Numbered from the stretch's first letter, positions 15,757-23,970 are shown. The stretch: DNA of 25,018 nucleotides from JBBRHH01 sp038222915 (GCA_038222915.1 JBBRHH010000012.1:1-25018), one strand, 5' to 3'. Translations and numbers: made by a program. Notes: generated from the letters alone by a model not told the origin.

Positions 15757-16038
15757 TTACTCTTCCCCAAACTTACTTTCAATCAATTCCACAAGCTTTT
15801 GAACCGCTTCATCCGCGTCATCGCCCACGGCCGTAATGCGCAGACGTGTTCCTTCGACCGCCGCCAGCGTCATCATCTGCATGATGCTCTTGCCGTCGGC
15901 CATCACATAATCCTCACCAAACGCTTCCACCTTCACTTCTGACCCGAACTTGTTGGCCACATCCACGAATTGCATCGCGGGCCGGGCATGCAGGCCCAGT
16001 TGATTTGCAATCGAGACATCTTTCGAAGCCGTAGGCAT
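15757..16038 (-). CDS. ptsH: HPr phosphocarrier protein
   Basis: About 93 residues from the ATG at 16038. The protein carries the phosphocarrier histidine in NQLGLHARPAM and the regulatory serine in ADGKSIMQMM, which in Gram-positive HPr is phosphorylated by HPr kinase. The rest fits the HPr fold (TRLRITAVGDDADEAV, then a final helix). It passes phosphate from enzyme I to EIIA proteins. An upstream in-frame GTG at 16059 would add seven residues; neither start has a strong ribosome-binding site, and the ATG gives a length closer to the family. It lies between the EIIA gene (63-bp gap) and ptsI in the minus-strand cluster. The symbol is by family; it could equally be named npr. Confidence 0.92.
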   Translation of the reverse strand: MPTASKDVSIANQLGLHARPAMQFVDVANKFGSEVKVEAFGEDYVMADGKSIMQMMTLAAVEGTRLRITAVGDDADEAVQKLVELIESKFGEE

Positions 16039-16101
16039 GATCGCAGGGCGAAGGTTCACGATTCCAGGCCAACTGAGCCATGGATCCCAAACCCGTCACC
16101 T

Positions 16102-16569
16102 CTATCTCCCTTGGTCGGCCTCATCCAGCAGTTCGGCGATCGCCTCGCGCGTGCTGCTCTGTCTCAAAAATTTCCGAAACGTATCCTTCTGCAGGTTGCT
16201 GAAGACAATATTCATCGCCTGCAAGTGTTGCTGCGGCTGGTTCTCCGGCGACAACAGCAGCATCACAATGTAAACCGGCTGGTTGTCCAGGGCCGCAAAA
16301 TCGATCCCCGCCACACTCCGGCCGATTGTTCCCACCATCCGGGTGATCGCCGGATGCTTGACGTGTGGAACCGCCACGCCCTTGCCAAATCCCGTCGAGC
16401 CGTTCTTCTCGCGCTTCATCACCGCCTCGACGATATCGTCTACGACCGTCGCCGGAATCGCGTTGGTGCCCGCCAGCGACGTGACCAATTCCCGGATCAC
16501 GGCTTCGCGGTCGGTCGCCAGCAACGACGGGATGATCCCATCCCGCACAATAAACTCACTGAACTTCAT
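16102..16569 (-). CDS. PTS EIIA protein, fructose/nitrogen (PtsN-like) type
   Basis: A 155-residue single-domain EIIA. The sequence begins MKFSEFIVRDGIIPSL and has REKNGSTGFGKGVAVPHVKHP, where the His of PHVKH is the expected phosphorylation site, then LLLSPENQPQQHLQAM and a C-terminal helix. It receives phosphate from HPr. As a stand-alone domain next to hpf it resembles PtsN, which acts by binding other proteins rather than by moving sugar. The ATG at 16569 follows a GAGAGAG tract at good spacing. A further upstream start (16617) would add 16 Arg-rich residues with no support. It sits 61 bp downstream of hpf and upstream of HPr. Confidence 0.9.
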   Translation of the reverse strand: MKFSEFIVRDGIIPSLLATDREAVIRELVTSLAGTNAIPATVVDDIVEAVMKREKNGSTGFGKGVAVPHVKHPAITRMVGTIGRSVAGIDFAALDNQPVYIVMLLLSPENQPQQHLQAMNIVFSNLQKDTFRKFLRQSSTREAIAELLDEADQGR

Positions 16570-16630
16570 CTTCAGACTCTCTCTCACAGCCCTTTGAGCC
16601 AATCGCCGCACCGGCATCCGACCGCCGGCG

Positions 16631-16972
16631 CTACATCATGTTGCCGGCGCCGCCGAGCCGTTTGTCTTCGCCCACGATATGTTTTCGATTGCGAAACTTC
16701 TCTTTGTGCTCAGTCAACTGCCGCTCCAGTTTTGTCACGCATTCGTCCAGACTCGCATACGCATCACCCGTGTCATGGTGGGCGATGAACATGTTCTTAT
16801 GTTCAGCATTGACGATGACTTCAACGCGGGTTGCATCCTTCCCGGAGTCGAAAATCACCTCAATTTCCTGAATGCGGTCGTAATATTTAACCAGTTTGCC
16901 CACTTTCGCCTCTGCATGGGCCTTGAGCGCGGGCGTAACGTCCATGTGTCGCGAGGAAACGGTCACGATCAC
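16631..16972 (-). CDS. hpf: Ribosome hibernation promoting factor (HPF/RaiA family)
   Basis: A 113-residue protein starting with a GTG read as M-IVTVSSRHMDVTPALKAH. It matches the HPF/YfiA fold: a central EIEVIFDSGKDATRVEVIV strand pair, HKNMFIAHHDTGDAYASLDECV and a helix LERQLTEHKEKFRN. It binds the 30S decoding region and stalls or protects ribosomes in slow growth. The length fits the short form without the C-terminal dimerisation domain. The start is decided by GGAAGGAG seven bases before the GTG at 16972; the frame is open further upstream to 17083, but that part has no family resemblance. Its place beside EIIA mirrors the proteobacterial rpoN-hpf-ptsN locus. Confidence 0.9.
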   Translation of the reverse strand: MIVTVSSRHMDVTPALKAHAEAKVGKLVKYYDRIQEIEVIFDSGKDATRVEVIVNAEHKNMFIAHHDTGDAYASLDECVTKLERQLTEHKEKFRNRKHIVGEDKRLGGAGNMM

Positions 16973-17027
16973 GATATTGCTCCTTCCATAACGGACACCG
17001 TCATAAAACTCCCCGTTCGCATTACCG

Positions 17028-17033
17028 ATTGTA
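17028..17033 (-). promoter_or_regulatory. Possible -10 element for hpf
   Basis: TACAAT on the minus strand, preceded by TG, would place transcription start about 48 bases before the hpf GTG. No good -35 hexamer is seen 16-18 bases upstream, so this is weak. It would fit the downstream GTG as the true start. Confidence 0.25.
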
Positions 17034-17079
17034 CAGCAAACACGTCCAATGTACCGCGCTGCCTTTTGTCCAAAATCCT

Positions 17080-17850
17080 TCACCCAGGCAACGCGCCGCC
17101 AACTGGCGGCTGCGAAGCCGGTTTTTCGCCCGATGGCTCCTGTCGACCTCGCACACTCATCTTCCCGCTCTTCACCTCCAGGAGCGGTGCCGACACGCCG
17201 CCGGTCACCAGAAGCTTCAGCGCCTCTTCCACCGTCATCGGCAGTTCCAGAGCCTCCTCCCGGGGCACAACGACCACATAACCACTGAATGCCGTCGGCG
17301 ACGACGGAATGAACACAGTCACCATCTCCCGGCCGACCGATTTGTTAATGGACCCAATTCCCGCGCCCGTAATCAACCCGATCGACCAGATCCCGTTGTC
17401 GTGCGGCCGAATCGCCACAACCCGCGTCCCCTGAAACTGATGGCTCTTGTCCGCCAGCACAAAATCCGTCACCTGCTTCACCGCTGGATAGATCGCCCGC
17501 ACCAGCGGAATCCGCATCACCCCAAGCTCCAGCAGTCGCCACCCTGTGCGTCCGATAATGTTGCCGACAAACAACCCAACGATGTAGACGATCAAAACCG
17601 CCAGCACGACGCCAATTAGCTCAATTCGAAATTCCCCCATCCCCGAAAAGCTGTTGATCCGTTGAACAGGCGTAAACGGAATGACCCCGAAATCAATCAA
17701 CGAAAGCCAGATCCGTTTGATCAGCCAGATGATGTGTTGCCCCAGTGTCTCCCACAAAAAGCTCCACAACTTCACCAGCAGCCACAGCGTGATCAGCGTC
17801 GGCATCAATGCCGCCAGCCCACGCATGAAAAACCGGCGAAAATCTTCCAT
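17080..17850 (-). CDS. DUF502 family membrane protein
   Basis: About 256 residues from the ATG at 17850 (MEDFRRFFMRGLAALMPTLITLW). The protein has two hydrophobic segments, one in LAALMPTLITLWLLVKLWSFLW and one in IELIGVVLAVLIVYIVGLFVGNIIG. The conserved DUF502 core follows: PLVRAIYPAVKQVTDFV, VAIRPHDNGIWSIGLITG, TVFIPSSPTAFSGYVVVVP and MTVEEALKLLVTGG. The function of the family is unknown. The frame continues upstream to a TTG at 17967, adding a poorly conserved Pro/Arg-rich stretch; neither start has a clear ribosome-binding site. It is the first gene of the minus-strand cluster, ahead of hpf, and is divergent from lipB. Confidence 0.85.
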   Translation of the reverse strand: MEDFRRFFMRGLAALMPTLITLWLLVKLWSFLWETLGQHIIWLIKRIWLSLIDFGVIPFTPVQRINSFSGMGEFRIELIGVVLAVLIVYIVGLFVGNIIGRTGWRLLELGVMRIPLVRAIYPAVKQVTDFVLADKSHQFQGTRVVAIRPHDNGIWSIGLITGAGIGSINKSVGREMVTVFIPSSPTAFSGYVVVVPREEALELPMTVEEALKLLVTGGVSAPLLEVKSGKMSVRGRQEPSGEKPASQPPVGGALPG

Positions 17851-18035
17851 GAAGCTTGGCCGTCGTGGCTGCGTCGAAAGGGGCGGCGTTTTTTCTTCCA
17901 AATTCAACTTCTCCCCGAATCTCTGGCACCCCAACGATGTGATACTCGCCCCTGCCCATTTTATCAAATGTAACCCACGCCGCTTCAGCCATCGAATTTA
18001 CATTCCCTTCGCTCCACCCAACAATTCTGCAACAG

Positions 18036-18671
18036 ATGCTCATCCACCCATTACCGCTCACCCCCTACCGCGAGGCCTGGCAACTCCAGGAACAAGCACA
18101 CGCCGAAGTTCTCGCCGGCGGCGAAGAACATCTCTTCCTCCTCCAGCATCCTCCGGTTATCACCCTCGGCCGACGTCCCGGGGTCTCCTCCAACCTGCTT
18201 GCCTCTCCAGATCAACTCGAAAAAATGGGCGTAGAAGTCGTCCAATCCGACCGCGGCGGCGACATCACATTCCACGGCCCGGGTCAACTCGTTGCCTACC
18301 CCATCATCCGCCTCAACGACCACAAACTCTCCGTCGGCGGCTACGTCCGTCGCCTGCAAGACGTCGTCATCACCACCCTCGCCGAATTCTCCATTACCGC
18401 CCGCCTCGACGCCGATGCCGTCGGCATCTGGGTCGACCACGACGGTTTGCCAAAAAAAATCTGCGCCCTCGGCGTCCGCATCCGTCGCGGCATTTCCATG
18501 CATGGCATCGCTCTCAATGTCACCACCGATCTGTCCTACTTCAATCTCATCGTTCCCTGCGGCCTGACCGATCGCGGCGTAACATCAATGCACCAACTCC
18601 TCCAAGCCAACACCCCATCTCTTCAGACCGTCCAACAAATGCTGGCCCGCCGCCTTCAGGAACTACTCTAA
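18036..18671 (+). CDS. lipB: Octanoyl-[acyl carrier protein]:protein octanoyltransferase
   Basis: A 211-residue LipB of normal length. It moves an octanoyl group from acyl carrier protein to lipoyl domains of 2-oxoacid dehydrogenases and the glycine cleavage H protein, in the cytoplasm; LipA then adds sulfur. Family marks are FLLQHPPVITLGRR, SDRGGDITFHGPGQLVAYPI, the catalytic Lys141 in KKICALGVRIRRGISMHG, and the acyl-thioester Cys175 in NLIVPCGLTDRGVTSM. It is divergent from the DUF502 gene, and no lipA is in the window. The region before the ATG has no strong ribosome-binding site. Confidence 0.96.
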   Translation: MLIHPLPLTPYREAWQLQEQAHAEVLAGGEEHLFLLQHPPVITLGRRPGVSSNLLASPDQLEKMGVEVVQSDRGGDITFHGPGQLVAYPIIRLNDHKLSVGGYVRRLQDVVITTLAEFSITARLDADAVGIWVDHDGLPKKICALGVRIRRGISMHGIALNVTTDLSYFNLIVPCGLTDRGVTSMHQLLQANTPSLQTVQQMLARRLQELL

Positions 18672-18769
18672 GAACCAGTGCCACGTCCCGATAAAACCAG
18701 ACACGAAATGCGACTTGCATCCCCCCATTCTTGAGACAGATTAAAGCCGTCCCGACTCTTGGAGGAGAA

Positions 18770-18967
18770 ATGGCTTACATCATCTGCGACAATTGCATTT
18801 CCATCATTTCCACCACCCAGCCCGCCTGCCCGTGTGGCAAGGCATTCTGCGACCACGACCGGTCCGAACCCTCCAAGCCCGCCCAGCGATCGACATCAAC
18901 TTCAAAAAAACTCACTTTCCTCGTGCTAACCGCCGTCTTCCTCTTGACTTGGATCGTCCAGCGCTGA
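18770..18967 (+). CDS. 65-residue zinc-ribbon-like, tail-anchored small protein
   Basis: A 65-residue protein whose ATG follows a near-perfect GGAGGAG (18761-18767). The N-terminal half has CDNC, then CPCGKAFCDHD, a set of five Cys plus His that could bind one zinc ion. A Ser/Lys/Thr-rich linker follows, then a hydrophobic C-terminal helix (about residues 46-63, LTFLVLTAVFLLTWIV) ending QR. This looks like a small membrane-anchored protein with its zinc knuckle in the cytoplasm. I do not recognise the family. It lies 98 bp after lipB and 111 bp before the prepilin gene, on the same strand. The strong ribosome-binding site supports it as a real gene. Confidence 0.7.
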   Translation: MAYIICDNCISIISTTQPACPCGKAFCDHDRSEPSKPAQRSTSTSKKLTFLVLTAVFLLTWIVQR

Positions 18968-18983
18968 ACCGGGGCCGCAACCC

Positions 18984-19013
18984 TGGCGCAGAAAGCAAAT
19001 TATCTATGCGCCA
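18984..19013. repeat. 7-bp inverted repeat after the small zinc-ribbon gene
   Basis: TGGCGCA (18984-18990) and TGCGCCA (19007-19013) form a perfect stem with a 16-base loop, 16 bases after the stop of the small protein. There is no T-run, so it is at best a weak or factor-assisted terminator. Confidence 0.3.
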
Positions 19014-19037
19014 AACCGGCAACTTCTTATCATGACC

Positions 19038-19057
19038 GGCGTCAGGTCTCCGACGCC
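19038..19057 (+). repeat. Hairpin in the leader of the prepilin-like gene
   Basis: GGCGTC (19038-19043) pairs with GACGCC (19052-19057) across an eight-base loop. It lies about 20 bases before the GTG start of the prepilin-like gene, so it could affect its translation. This is inference only. Confidence 0.3.
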
Positions 19058-19078
19058 ACATGAACAAGGGGGAGCCGG

Positions 19079-20179
19079 GTGTACAAATCGCACGTCCGTC
19101 CATCGCGAGCCTTCACACTGGTCGAGTTGATCGTCGTCATTGGCGTCATCGCCATCCTGATCGCGATCCTTCTACCCACCCTCGGTGCTGCACGGCGCGC
19201 CGCCAACTCAACGGCCTGCCTCGCCAACCTCCGCGGCATCGGCCAATCCCTTCTCATCTACACCAACGACAACAACGGCTACCTCCCCGGCTCCCCCAGC
19301 AGCAGCGGACGCTCCCTCTGGTCCGACACCAGCGGCACATTCCAGATGAACCCCGGCATCACCTCGTCCAACGTCCCCGGCCCCGCCATCGAACTCTTCG
19401 ACTACATCGGCCCACTGTGCGACACAAACAATTTTGCGCTCCCCCCAACCAGCGACCCCATTCCGCGCCTTAAAAACTATCGCGAGCTACCTCAATTCCA
19501 CTGCCCCGCCAACGACTACCTCGCCACCAAAATCTCAGGCCCCGCCTCACTCTCCGACGGCCCCATGCTCAGCTACGCCACCGCCACCGCCTTCCTGCTA
19601 CTCCCCGCGAAAACGGCAACCACGACCAACACCACATTCGCCGGCTATGTCACCATGCCCACCGGCGGCAGCCAGACCGACCCCACCAAATGGAATTATT
19701 GGTCAACCCCGCCAGGTTACACCCCAAAACTCTGCCGCGTCGGCCTCGCCTCCTCCAAGATCTACCTCGCCGATGCCGCCCGCCGCATGCGCGCCAACGG
19801 CTCGCCCCAATTCGTATACGCCCCAGGCTCCGACTACACCGACACCCTGTTCAGCGATTTCGGCCCGTTCTACGGCATCACCCGCTCCTACGACCGCTCC
19901 GTCCCCAACAACTTAAACTCCCCCACCAGCGACCCGCGCGAATTCGCCTATCGCCACGGCCAGAGAACCAACTACAAGATGAACGCCCTCTACTTCGACG
20001 GCCACGCCCAAACCCTCACAGACATGGAAAGCGCCGACCCCAACCTCTGGCTCCCCAAAGGCAGCACCATCTACAAACCCACCCAAAAACTAAACGCCAC
20101 CGACTACGTCTTCTGGCCAGACGTAGCCGCCAAATATCTCCCCAACACCACCGCCGCCAACCCGTACGTCGTCCCTTGA
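19079..20179 (+). CDS. Prepilin-type N-terminal methylation protein with H-X9-DG-like C-terminus
   Basis: A 366-residue protein starting at a GTG with AAGGGGGAG just upstream. The N-terminus has the type IV pilin/pseudopilin processing site RAFTLVELIVVIGVIAILIA, cut before the Phe and followed by a hydrophobic helix, then LLPTLGAARRAANSTACLANLRGIGQSLLIY. The C-terminal part has FAYRHGQRTNYKMNALYFDGH, the motif typical of the very large planctomycete families of such proteins (DUF1559-related). The mature protein is likely secreted or membrane-held through the helix. Its role is not known, and it is not beside any other type II secretion or pilus gene here. It ends seven bases from the stop of the convergent esterase gene. 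Confidence 0.9.
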   Translation: MYKSHVRPSRAFTLVELIVVIGVIAILIAILLPTLGAARRAANSTACLANLRGIGQSLLIYTNDNNGYLPGSPSSSGRSLWSDTSGTFQMNPGITSSNVPGPAIELFDYIGPLCDTNNFALPPTSDPIPRLKNYRELPQFHCPANDYLATKISGPASLSDGPMLSYATATAFLLLPAKTATTTNTTFAGYVTMPTGGSQTDPTKWNYWSTPPGYTPKLCRVGLASSKIYLADAARRMRANGSPQFVYAPGSDYTDTLFSDFGPFYGITRSYDRSVPNNLNSPTSDPREFAYRHGQRTNYKMNALYFDGHAQTLTDMESADPNLWLPKGSTIYKPTQKLNATDYVFWPDVAAKYLPNTTAANPYVVP

Positions 20180-20187
20180 TGCGCGCC

Positions 20188-21078
20188 CTACTCCACAAAC
20201 TTCGCCTTCTTCAACCATTCCACACACGGCACGCTCCAGAAATCCTTCAACGCAAATCCATGCTCCCCATGTTCTCCGCGCACATACTCATAAGGCACAC
20301 CTTTCGCCTTCAGCGCCTCCGCGTAGATGTCCGAATTGGAAACCGACACCATCGTGTCCTTCGTCGAATGCACCAAAAACGCCGGCGGCGTCTTCGCGGT
20401 CACCTGTTTCTCACTACTCAAGAGATCCACCAGCTCATCACTGGGCTTATCCCCCAGCAGATTCTGTTTAGACCCGCCATGCCCGCCCGGCCCCATCGTC
20501 ACTACCGGATAAATCAAAATCTGCAAATCAGGCCGGCATGATTCCCGATCGATCGGATCTGCCGCCTTCGGATCCCCCTCATCGAAGTGCGTCGCGGCCG
20601 TGCTCGCAAGATGCCCGCCCGCCGAAAATCCTAAAATCCCCACCCGCTTCGGATCCAGCTTCAGTTCCTTCGCATGTGCCCGCACATAGCGGATCGCCCG
20701 TTGCGCATCACCCAACTCAATCGGATGATGATATTTCGGCCCAAGCCGATACCGCAGCACAAATCCCGTCACCCCATTCTTCGCAAACCACTCCGCGACA
20801 GGCTTACCCTCATAGTCCGCCAGCCCTCCATACCCACCCCCCGGCAGCACAACAAACGCCGCCCCAGTCGCCGTCCCCGGCGCGGGCGCAAACATCTGAA
20901 TCGCCGGAATATCCCGCTCCGACTCCCCTTCCTGCCCGGGCGCCTTGTCCGCCCACAACGGAACGTACGCCGGCCGCGCCGCAGCCTGCTTAACCGCCGG
21001 TTGCGTAGCCGGCGCAGCAAATCCCATGACAGGCAAAAGCCCGCCAACCAACCCAACAATCACAGCGCGATAATTCAT
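20188..21078 (-). CDS. Secreted alpha/beta hydrolase, acetyl esterase-like
   Basis: A 296-residue protein with a signal peptide (MNYRAVIVGLVGGLLPVMGFAAP) and an alpha/beta-hydrolase domain. It has the oxyanion loop VVLPGGGYGGLADYEG, the nucleophile elbow GILGFSAGGHLAS (Ser152), an acid in HSTKDTMVSV (Asp241) and a histidine in GEHGEHGFAL (probably His273). This fits the Aes/BD-FAE-like family, which removes acetyl or feruloyl groups from plant polysaccharides. The substrate here is inferred. The ATG has AAGGA five bases upstream. The gene is convergent with the prepilin gene and divergent from hrpB. Confidence 0.92.
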   Translation of the reverse strand: MNYRAVIVGLVGGLLPVMGFAAPATQPAVKQAAARPAYVPLWADKAPGQEGESERDIPAIQMFAPAPGTATGAAFVVLPGGGYGGLADYEGKPVAEWFAKNGVTGFVLRYRLGPKYHHPIELGDAQRAIRYVRAHAKELKLDPKRVGILGFSAGGHLASTAATHFDEGDPKAADPIDRESCRPDLQILIYPVVTMGPGGHGGSKQNLLGDKPSDELVDLLSSEKQVTAKTPPAFLVHSTKDTMVSVSNSDIYAEALKAKGVPYEYVRGEHGEHGFALKDFWSVPCVEWLKKAKFVE

Positions 21079-21110
21079 GTCAGTCCTTCAACAATACGGA
21101 TAAAGAGTTC

Positions 21111-21139
21111 ACTTAAATGCTATACCGGAACACTGTCAA
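21111..21139 (-). promoter_or_regulatory. Possible promoter of the esterase gene
   Basis: On the minus strand a perfect TTGACA (21139-21134) is followed after 17 bases by TTAAGT (21116-21111), a poor -10. The start of transcription would fall about 30 bases before the ATG at 21078. The -35 match is good and the -10 match is only partial. Confidence 0.35.
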
Positions 21140-21223
21140 CCAGTTGTCGGTGCCCCGCTACGCATTTTGTCATCCTGCGCTCTGCATTCAGCAATCTCCA
21201 TTCCCCACCTACAATCCCGCCCA

Positions 21224-23818
21224 GTGCCCACTCCCCTCCCCATTGACGCCTACCTCCCGGCCATCACCGAGCAAACCGGCGAACACCGTTCCCTCGTTCT
21301 AGTAGCCCAACCCGGCGCAGGCAAAACCACCCGCGTCCCCCCGGCCCTCCTCCGCGCCAACATCCTCTCCAAAGACCATCCCAACCTCGTCATGCTTCAA
21401 CCCCGCCGCGTCGCGGCCCGTGCCTCGGCCCAGCGCATAGCACAGGAAAACAACTGGACGCTCGGCCAGGAAGTCGGCTACCAGGTCCGCTTCGAGCGCC
21501 GCATCACCGCCAACACCCGCCTCCGCGTCATGACCGAAGGCATCCTCACCCGCCAGCTCGTCGACGACCCATTTCTGGAAGGCGTCGGCGCAGTCCTCCT
21601 CGACGAATTCCACGAGCGGAGCCTCCACACCGACATCTCCATCGCACTCCTGCGCGAAGTCCAGCAAACCGTCCGCCCCGACCTCATCATCGTCGTCATG
21701 TCGGCCACGCTCGAAGCCCAGCCCGTCGCCAAGTTCCTCAACAACTGCCCCATCATTCAGGCCGAGGGCCGCACCTTTCCCGTCGACATCACCCACCTCG
21801 ACCGCCGCGAAACGCCCCTCCCCGACCAGATCGCCCAGGCCGTAGAAACCGCCATCGAATCAAACGACTCCGGCGACATCCTCGTCTTCCTCCCCGGCGC
21901 AGAAGAAATCCGTCGCAGCCTCGCGCGCCTCCAGCCCCTCGCCCAGCGCGAAAATATTCTCCTCCTTCCCCTCTACGGCTCCCTCCCGCCCAACGAACAG
22001 ATCCGCGCATTGGAACCTGCTAGCCAGCGCAAAGTAATCCTCGCCACCAACATCGCCGAAACCTCACTCACCATCGACGGCGTCCGCACCGTCATCGACG
22101 CCGGCCTAGCCCGTGTCGCCGGCTACGACCCCGAGCGCGGCCTGGACCGCCTCACCCTTCAACGCATCAGCAAAGCCTCCGCCACCCAACGCGCCGGCCG
22201 CGCAGGTCGCACCGCCCCCGGACGCTGCATCCGTCTCTGGTCCCTCAAAGAACACCACACCCTCGCCGATTTCGAACTCCCCGAAATCCGCCGCGTCGAT
22301 CTCGCCCAAACCGTTCTCGCCCTGCACGCCTGGGGCCGCCCCGATCCGCGCACCTTCAACTGGTACGAACCCCCGCCCGAAGAAACCATCGCCGCCGCCG
22401 AACGCCTCCTCGCCATGCTTGGCGCACTAACCACCGAATCCAACGGCCAAATTACCCCCCTCGGCCGTCAGATGCTCGCCCTCCCCGCTCACCCGCGACT
22501 CGCCCGTCTGCTCCTCGCCGCCCAACAACAAAACCTCATCGAAGAGGCCGCCACCCTCGCCGCATTAGTTTCCGAAAAAGACATCAAATGGACGGGCCCC
22601 CGCGACCGCTCCACCTCCCTCCGCACCCAGTCCAACATGTTGCAAGGCAACTCCGATCTCCTCCTCCGCCTCGACGAACTCCAGCAAGCCGAACGCAACA
22701 ACTTCGCCCTCAGTCTCACCACCGACGACCTCGACCTCGCCGCCGCCCGCCAAGTCGCAAAAACCCGAGATGAACTATTGCGTCTCTCACCCCGCCCGCA
22801 AAGTAGGGGCGAAGCTCGTCTTCGCCCCCCCGCCCCAGACAACGAAAACGCTCTCCTCAAACTTATCCTCCAGGCATACCCCGACCGCGTAGCCCGCCGC
22901 CGCCAATCTCAACCCAACTCCGCCATCTCCGTCAACGGCACCGGCCTCCGCCTCGCCGACGAATCCATCGTCCGCCAACCCGAATTCTTCGTCGCCATCG
23001 ACGCCCGCCACGACGATTGGAGCCGCACCCGCGAAGCCCTCGTCAAAATCGCCAGCGCCATCGAACCGGCATGGCTCGAAGAACTCTTCCCCAACCAGAT
23101 TCGCCGCGAGCGCTCCGTCATCTACGACGAATCACGCGAGCGCGTCGTAGGCCGCTCCGCCCTCTATTACCGCGACCTCTTATTAAAGGAAGACACCAAC
23201 GCCGCCGTAGACCCCGAACAGGCCGCGGCCGCTTTAGCCGCCGCCCTCCGCCCCCGCGCCACCGAACTTTTCCAATCCAACGAATCGGCCGCCACCCTCC
23301 TCTCCCGCATCCGCTTCCTCCAGCGCCACCTCCCCGACAGACCCTGGCCAAAGTTCGACGCCGACCACCTCGCCGACCTCCTCACCGAAGCCGCTCAGAA
23401 CAAACGCACCCTCGAAGAACTCCGCAAAGCTGCCTTCGTCGCCATCTTAAAGAATCAGTTGGTCTACCCCCTTGACCGCCTCCTCGACGAACACGCCCCG
23501 AGCACAATCGAAGTCCCCAGCGGCAGCCACATCCCCCTCACCTACCCCGAAAACCAATCCCCCATCCTCGCCGTCCGCCTCCAGGAAGTCTTCGGCCTAA
23601 CCCAAACCCCGCGCATCGCCGCCGGCCGCGTCCCCGTCCTCCTCCACCTCCTCGCCCCCAACTACCGCCCAGTCCAGATCACCAACGACCTCGAAAGCTT
23701 CTGGAAAACCACCTACTTCCAGGTTCGCAAAGACATGAAAGTAAAATACCCAAAACACAAATGGCCCGACGACCCACTAACCGCAGAACCCGAAGCCAAA
23801 GGCCGCCGAAGATCCTGA
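21224..23818 (+). CDS. hrpB: ATP-dependent helicase HrpB
   Basis: About 864 residues from a GTG start (MPTPLPIDAYLPAITEQ). A DEAH-type RNA helicase of the HrpB family: Walker A AQPGAGKTTRV (GAGKT at 31-35), DEFHERSLHTD (DEFH at 127-130), SATLEAQ, ILVFLPGAEEIRR, ATNIAETSLTIDG and QRAGRAGR (322-329). An HA2 domain follows, then the HrpB-specific C-terminus with PSGSHIPLTYPENQSPILAV, GRVPVLLHLLAP and VKYPKHKWPDDP. The role of HrpB in bacteria is not well settled; it is an ATP-driven RNA helicase by family. The start is not fixed: a TTG at 21167 would add 19 residues, and neither has a clear ribosome-binding site. A 23-bp palindrome is inserted in frame at 22806-22828, between the HA2 and C-terminal parts. 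Confidence 0.95.
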   Translation: MPTPLPIDAYLPAITEQTGEHRSLVLVAQPGAGKTTRVPPALLRANILSKDHPNLVMLQPRRVAARASAQRIAQENNWTLGQEVGYQVRFERRITANTRLRVMTEGILTRQLVDDPFLEGVGAVLLDEFHERSLHTDISIALLREVQQTVRPDLIIVVMSATLEAQPVAKFLNNCPIIQAEGRTFPVDITHLDRRETPLPDQIAQAVETAIESNDSGDILVFLPGAEEIRRSLARLQPLAQRENILLLPLYGSLPPNEQIRALEPASQRKVILATNIAETSLTIDGVRTVIDAGLARVAGYDPERGLDRLTLQRISKASATQRAGRAGRTAPGRCIRLWSLKEHHTLADFELPEIRRVDLAQTVLALHAWGRPDPRTFNWYEPPPEETIAAAERLLAMLGALTTESNGQITPLGRQMLALPAHPRLARLLLAAQQQNLIEEAATLAALVSEKDIKWTGPRDRSTSLRTQSNMLQGNSDLLLRLDELQQAERNNFALSLTTDDLDLAAARQVAKTRDELLRLSPRPQSRGEARLRPPAPDNENALLKLILQAYPDRVARRRQSQPNSAISVNGTGLRLADESIVRQPEFFVAIDARHDDWSRTREALVKIASAIEPAWLEELFPNQIRRERSVIYDESRERVVGRSALYYRDLLLKEDTNAAVDPEQAAAALAAALRPRATELFQSNESAATLLSRIRFLQRHLPDRPWPKFDADHLADLLTEAAQNKRTLEELRKAAFVAILKNQLVYPLDRLLDEHAPSTIEVPSGSHIPLTYPENQSPILAVRLQEVFGLTQTPRIAAGRVPVLLHLLAPNYRPVQITNDLESFWKTTYFQVRKDMKVKYPKHKWPDDPLTAEPEAKGRRRS
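22806..22828. repeat. Perfect palindromic element inside hrpB
   Basis: GGGGCGAAG (22806-22814), a five-base loop CTCGT, then CTTCGCCCC (22820-22828). It adds residues around SRGEARLRPPAP (about 525-538 of HrpB) in a linker just before LLKLILQAYPDRVARRR, a conserved segment. The reading frame is kept. Extra residues at this point have no counterpart in the HrpB proteins I recall. Confidence 0.65.
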
Positions 23819-23970
23819 GGTACACCGAAGGACCTTGCCCCGAATCCCGCTCCACGTGCACCACTCATCGTGCGGATCATCAAATAACGCTGCCGCCGCT
23901 ATCGTGGCCCAGTTCAGGCATTGGTGCGGGATGCGAATATGGGGAGAGGGCAGTAGCTGGCCCGGGCGGT

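Noticed and set aside
16973..17083. Upstream extension of hpf
   Set aside because: The added 37 residues have no HPF resemblance, and a strong GGAAGGAG sits just before the GTG at 16972.
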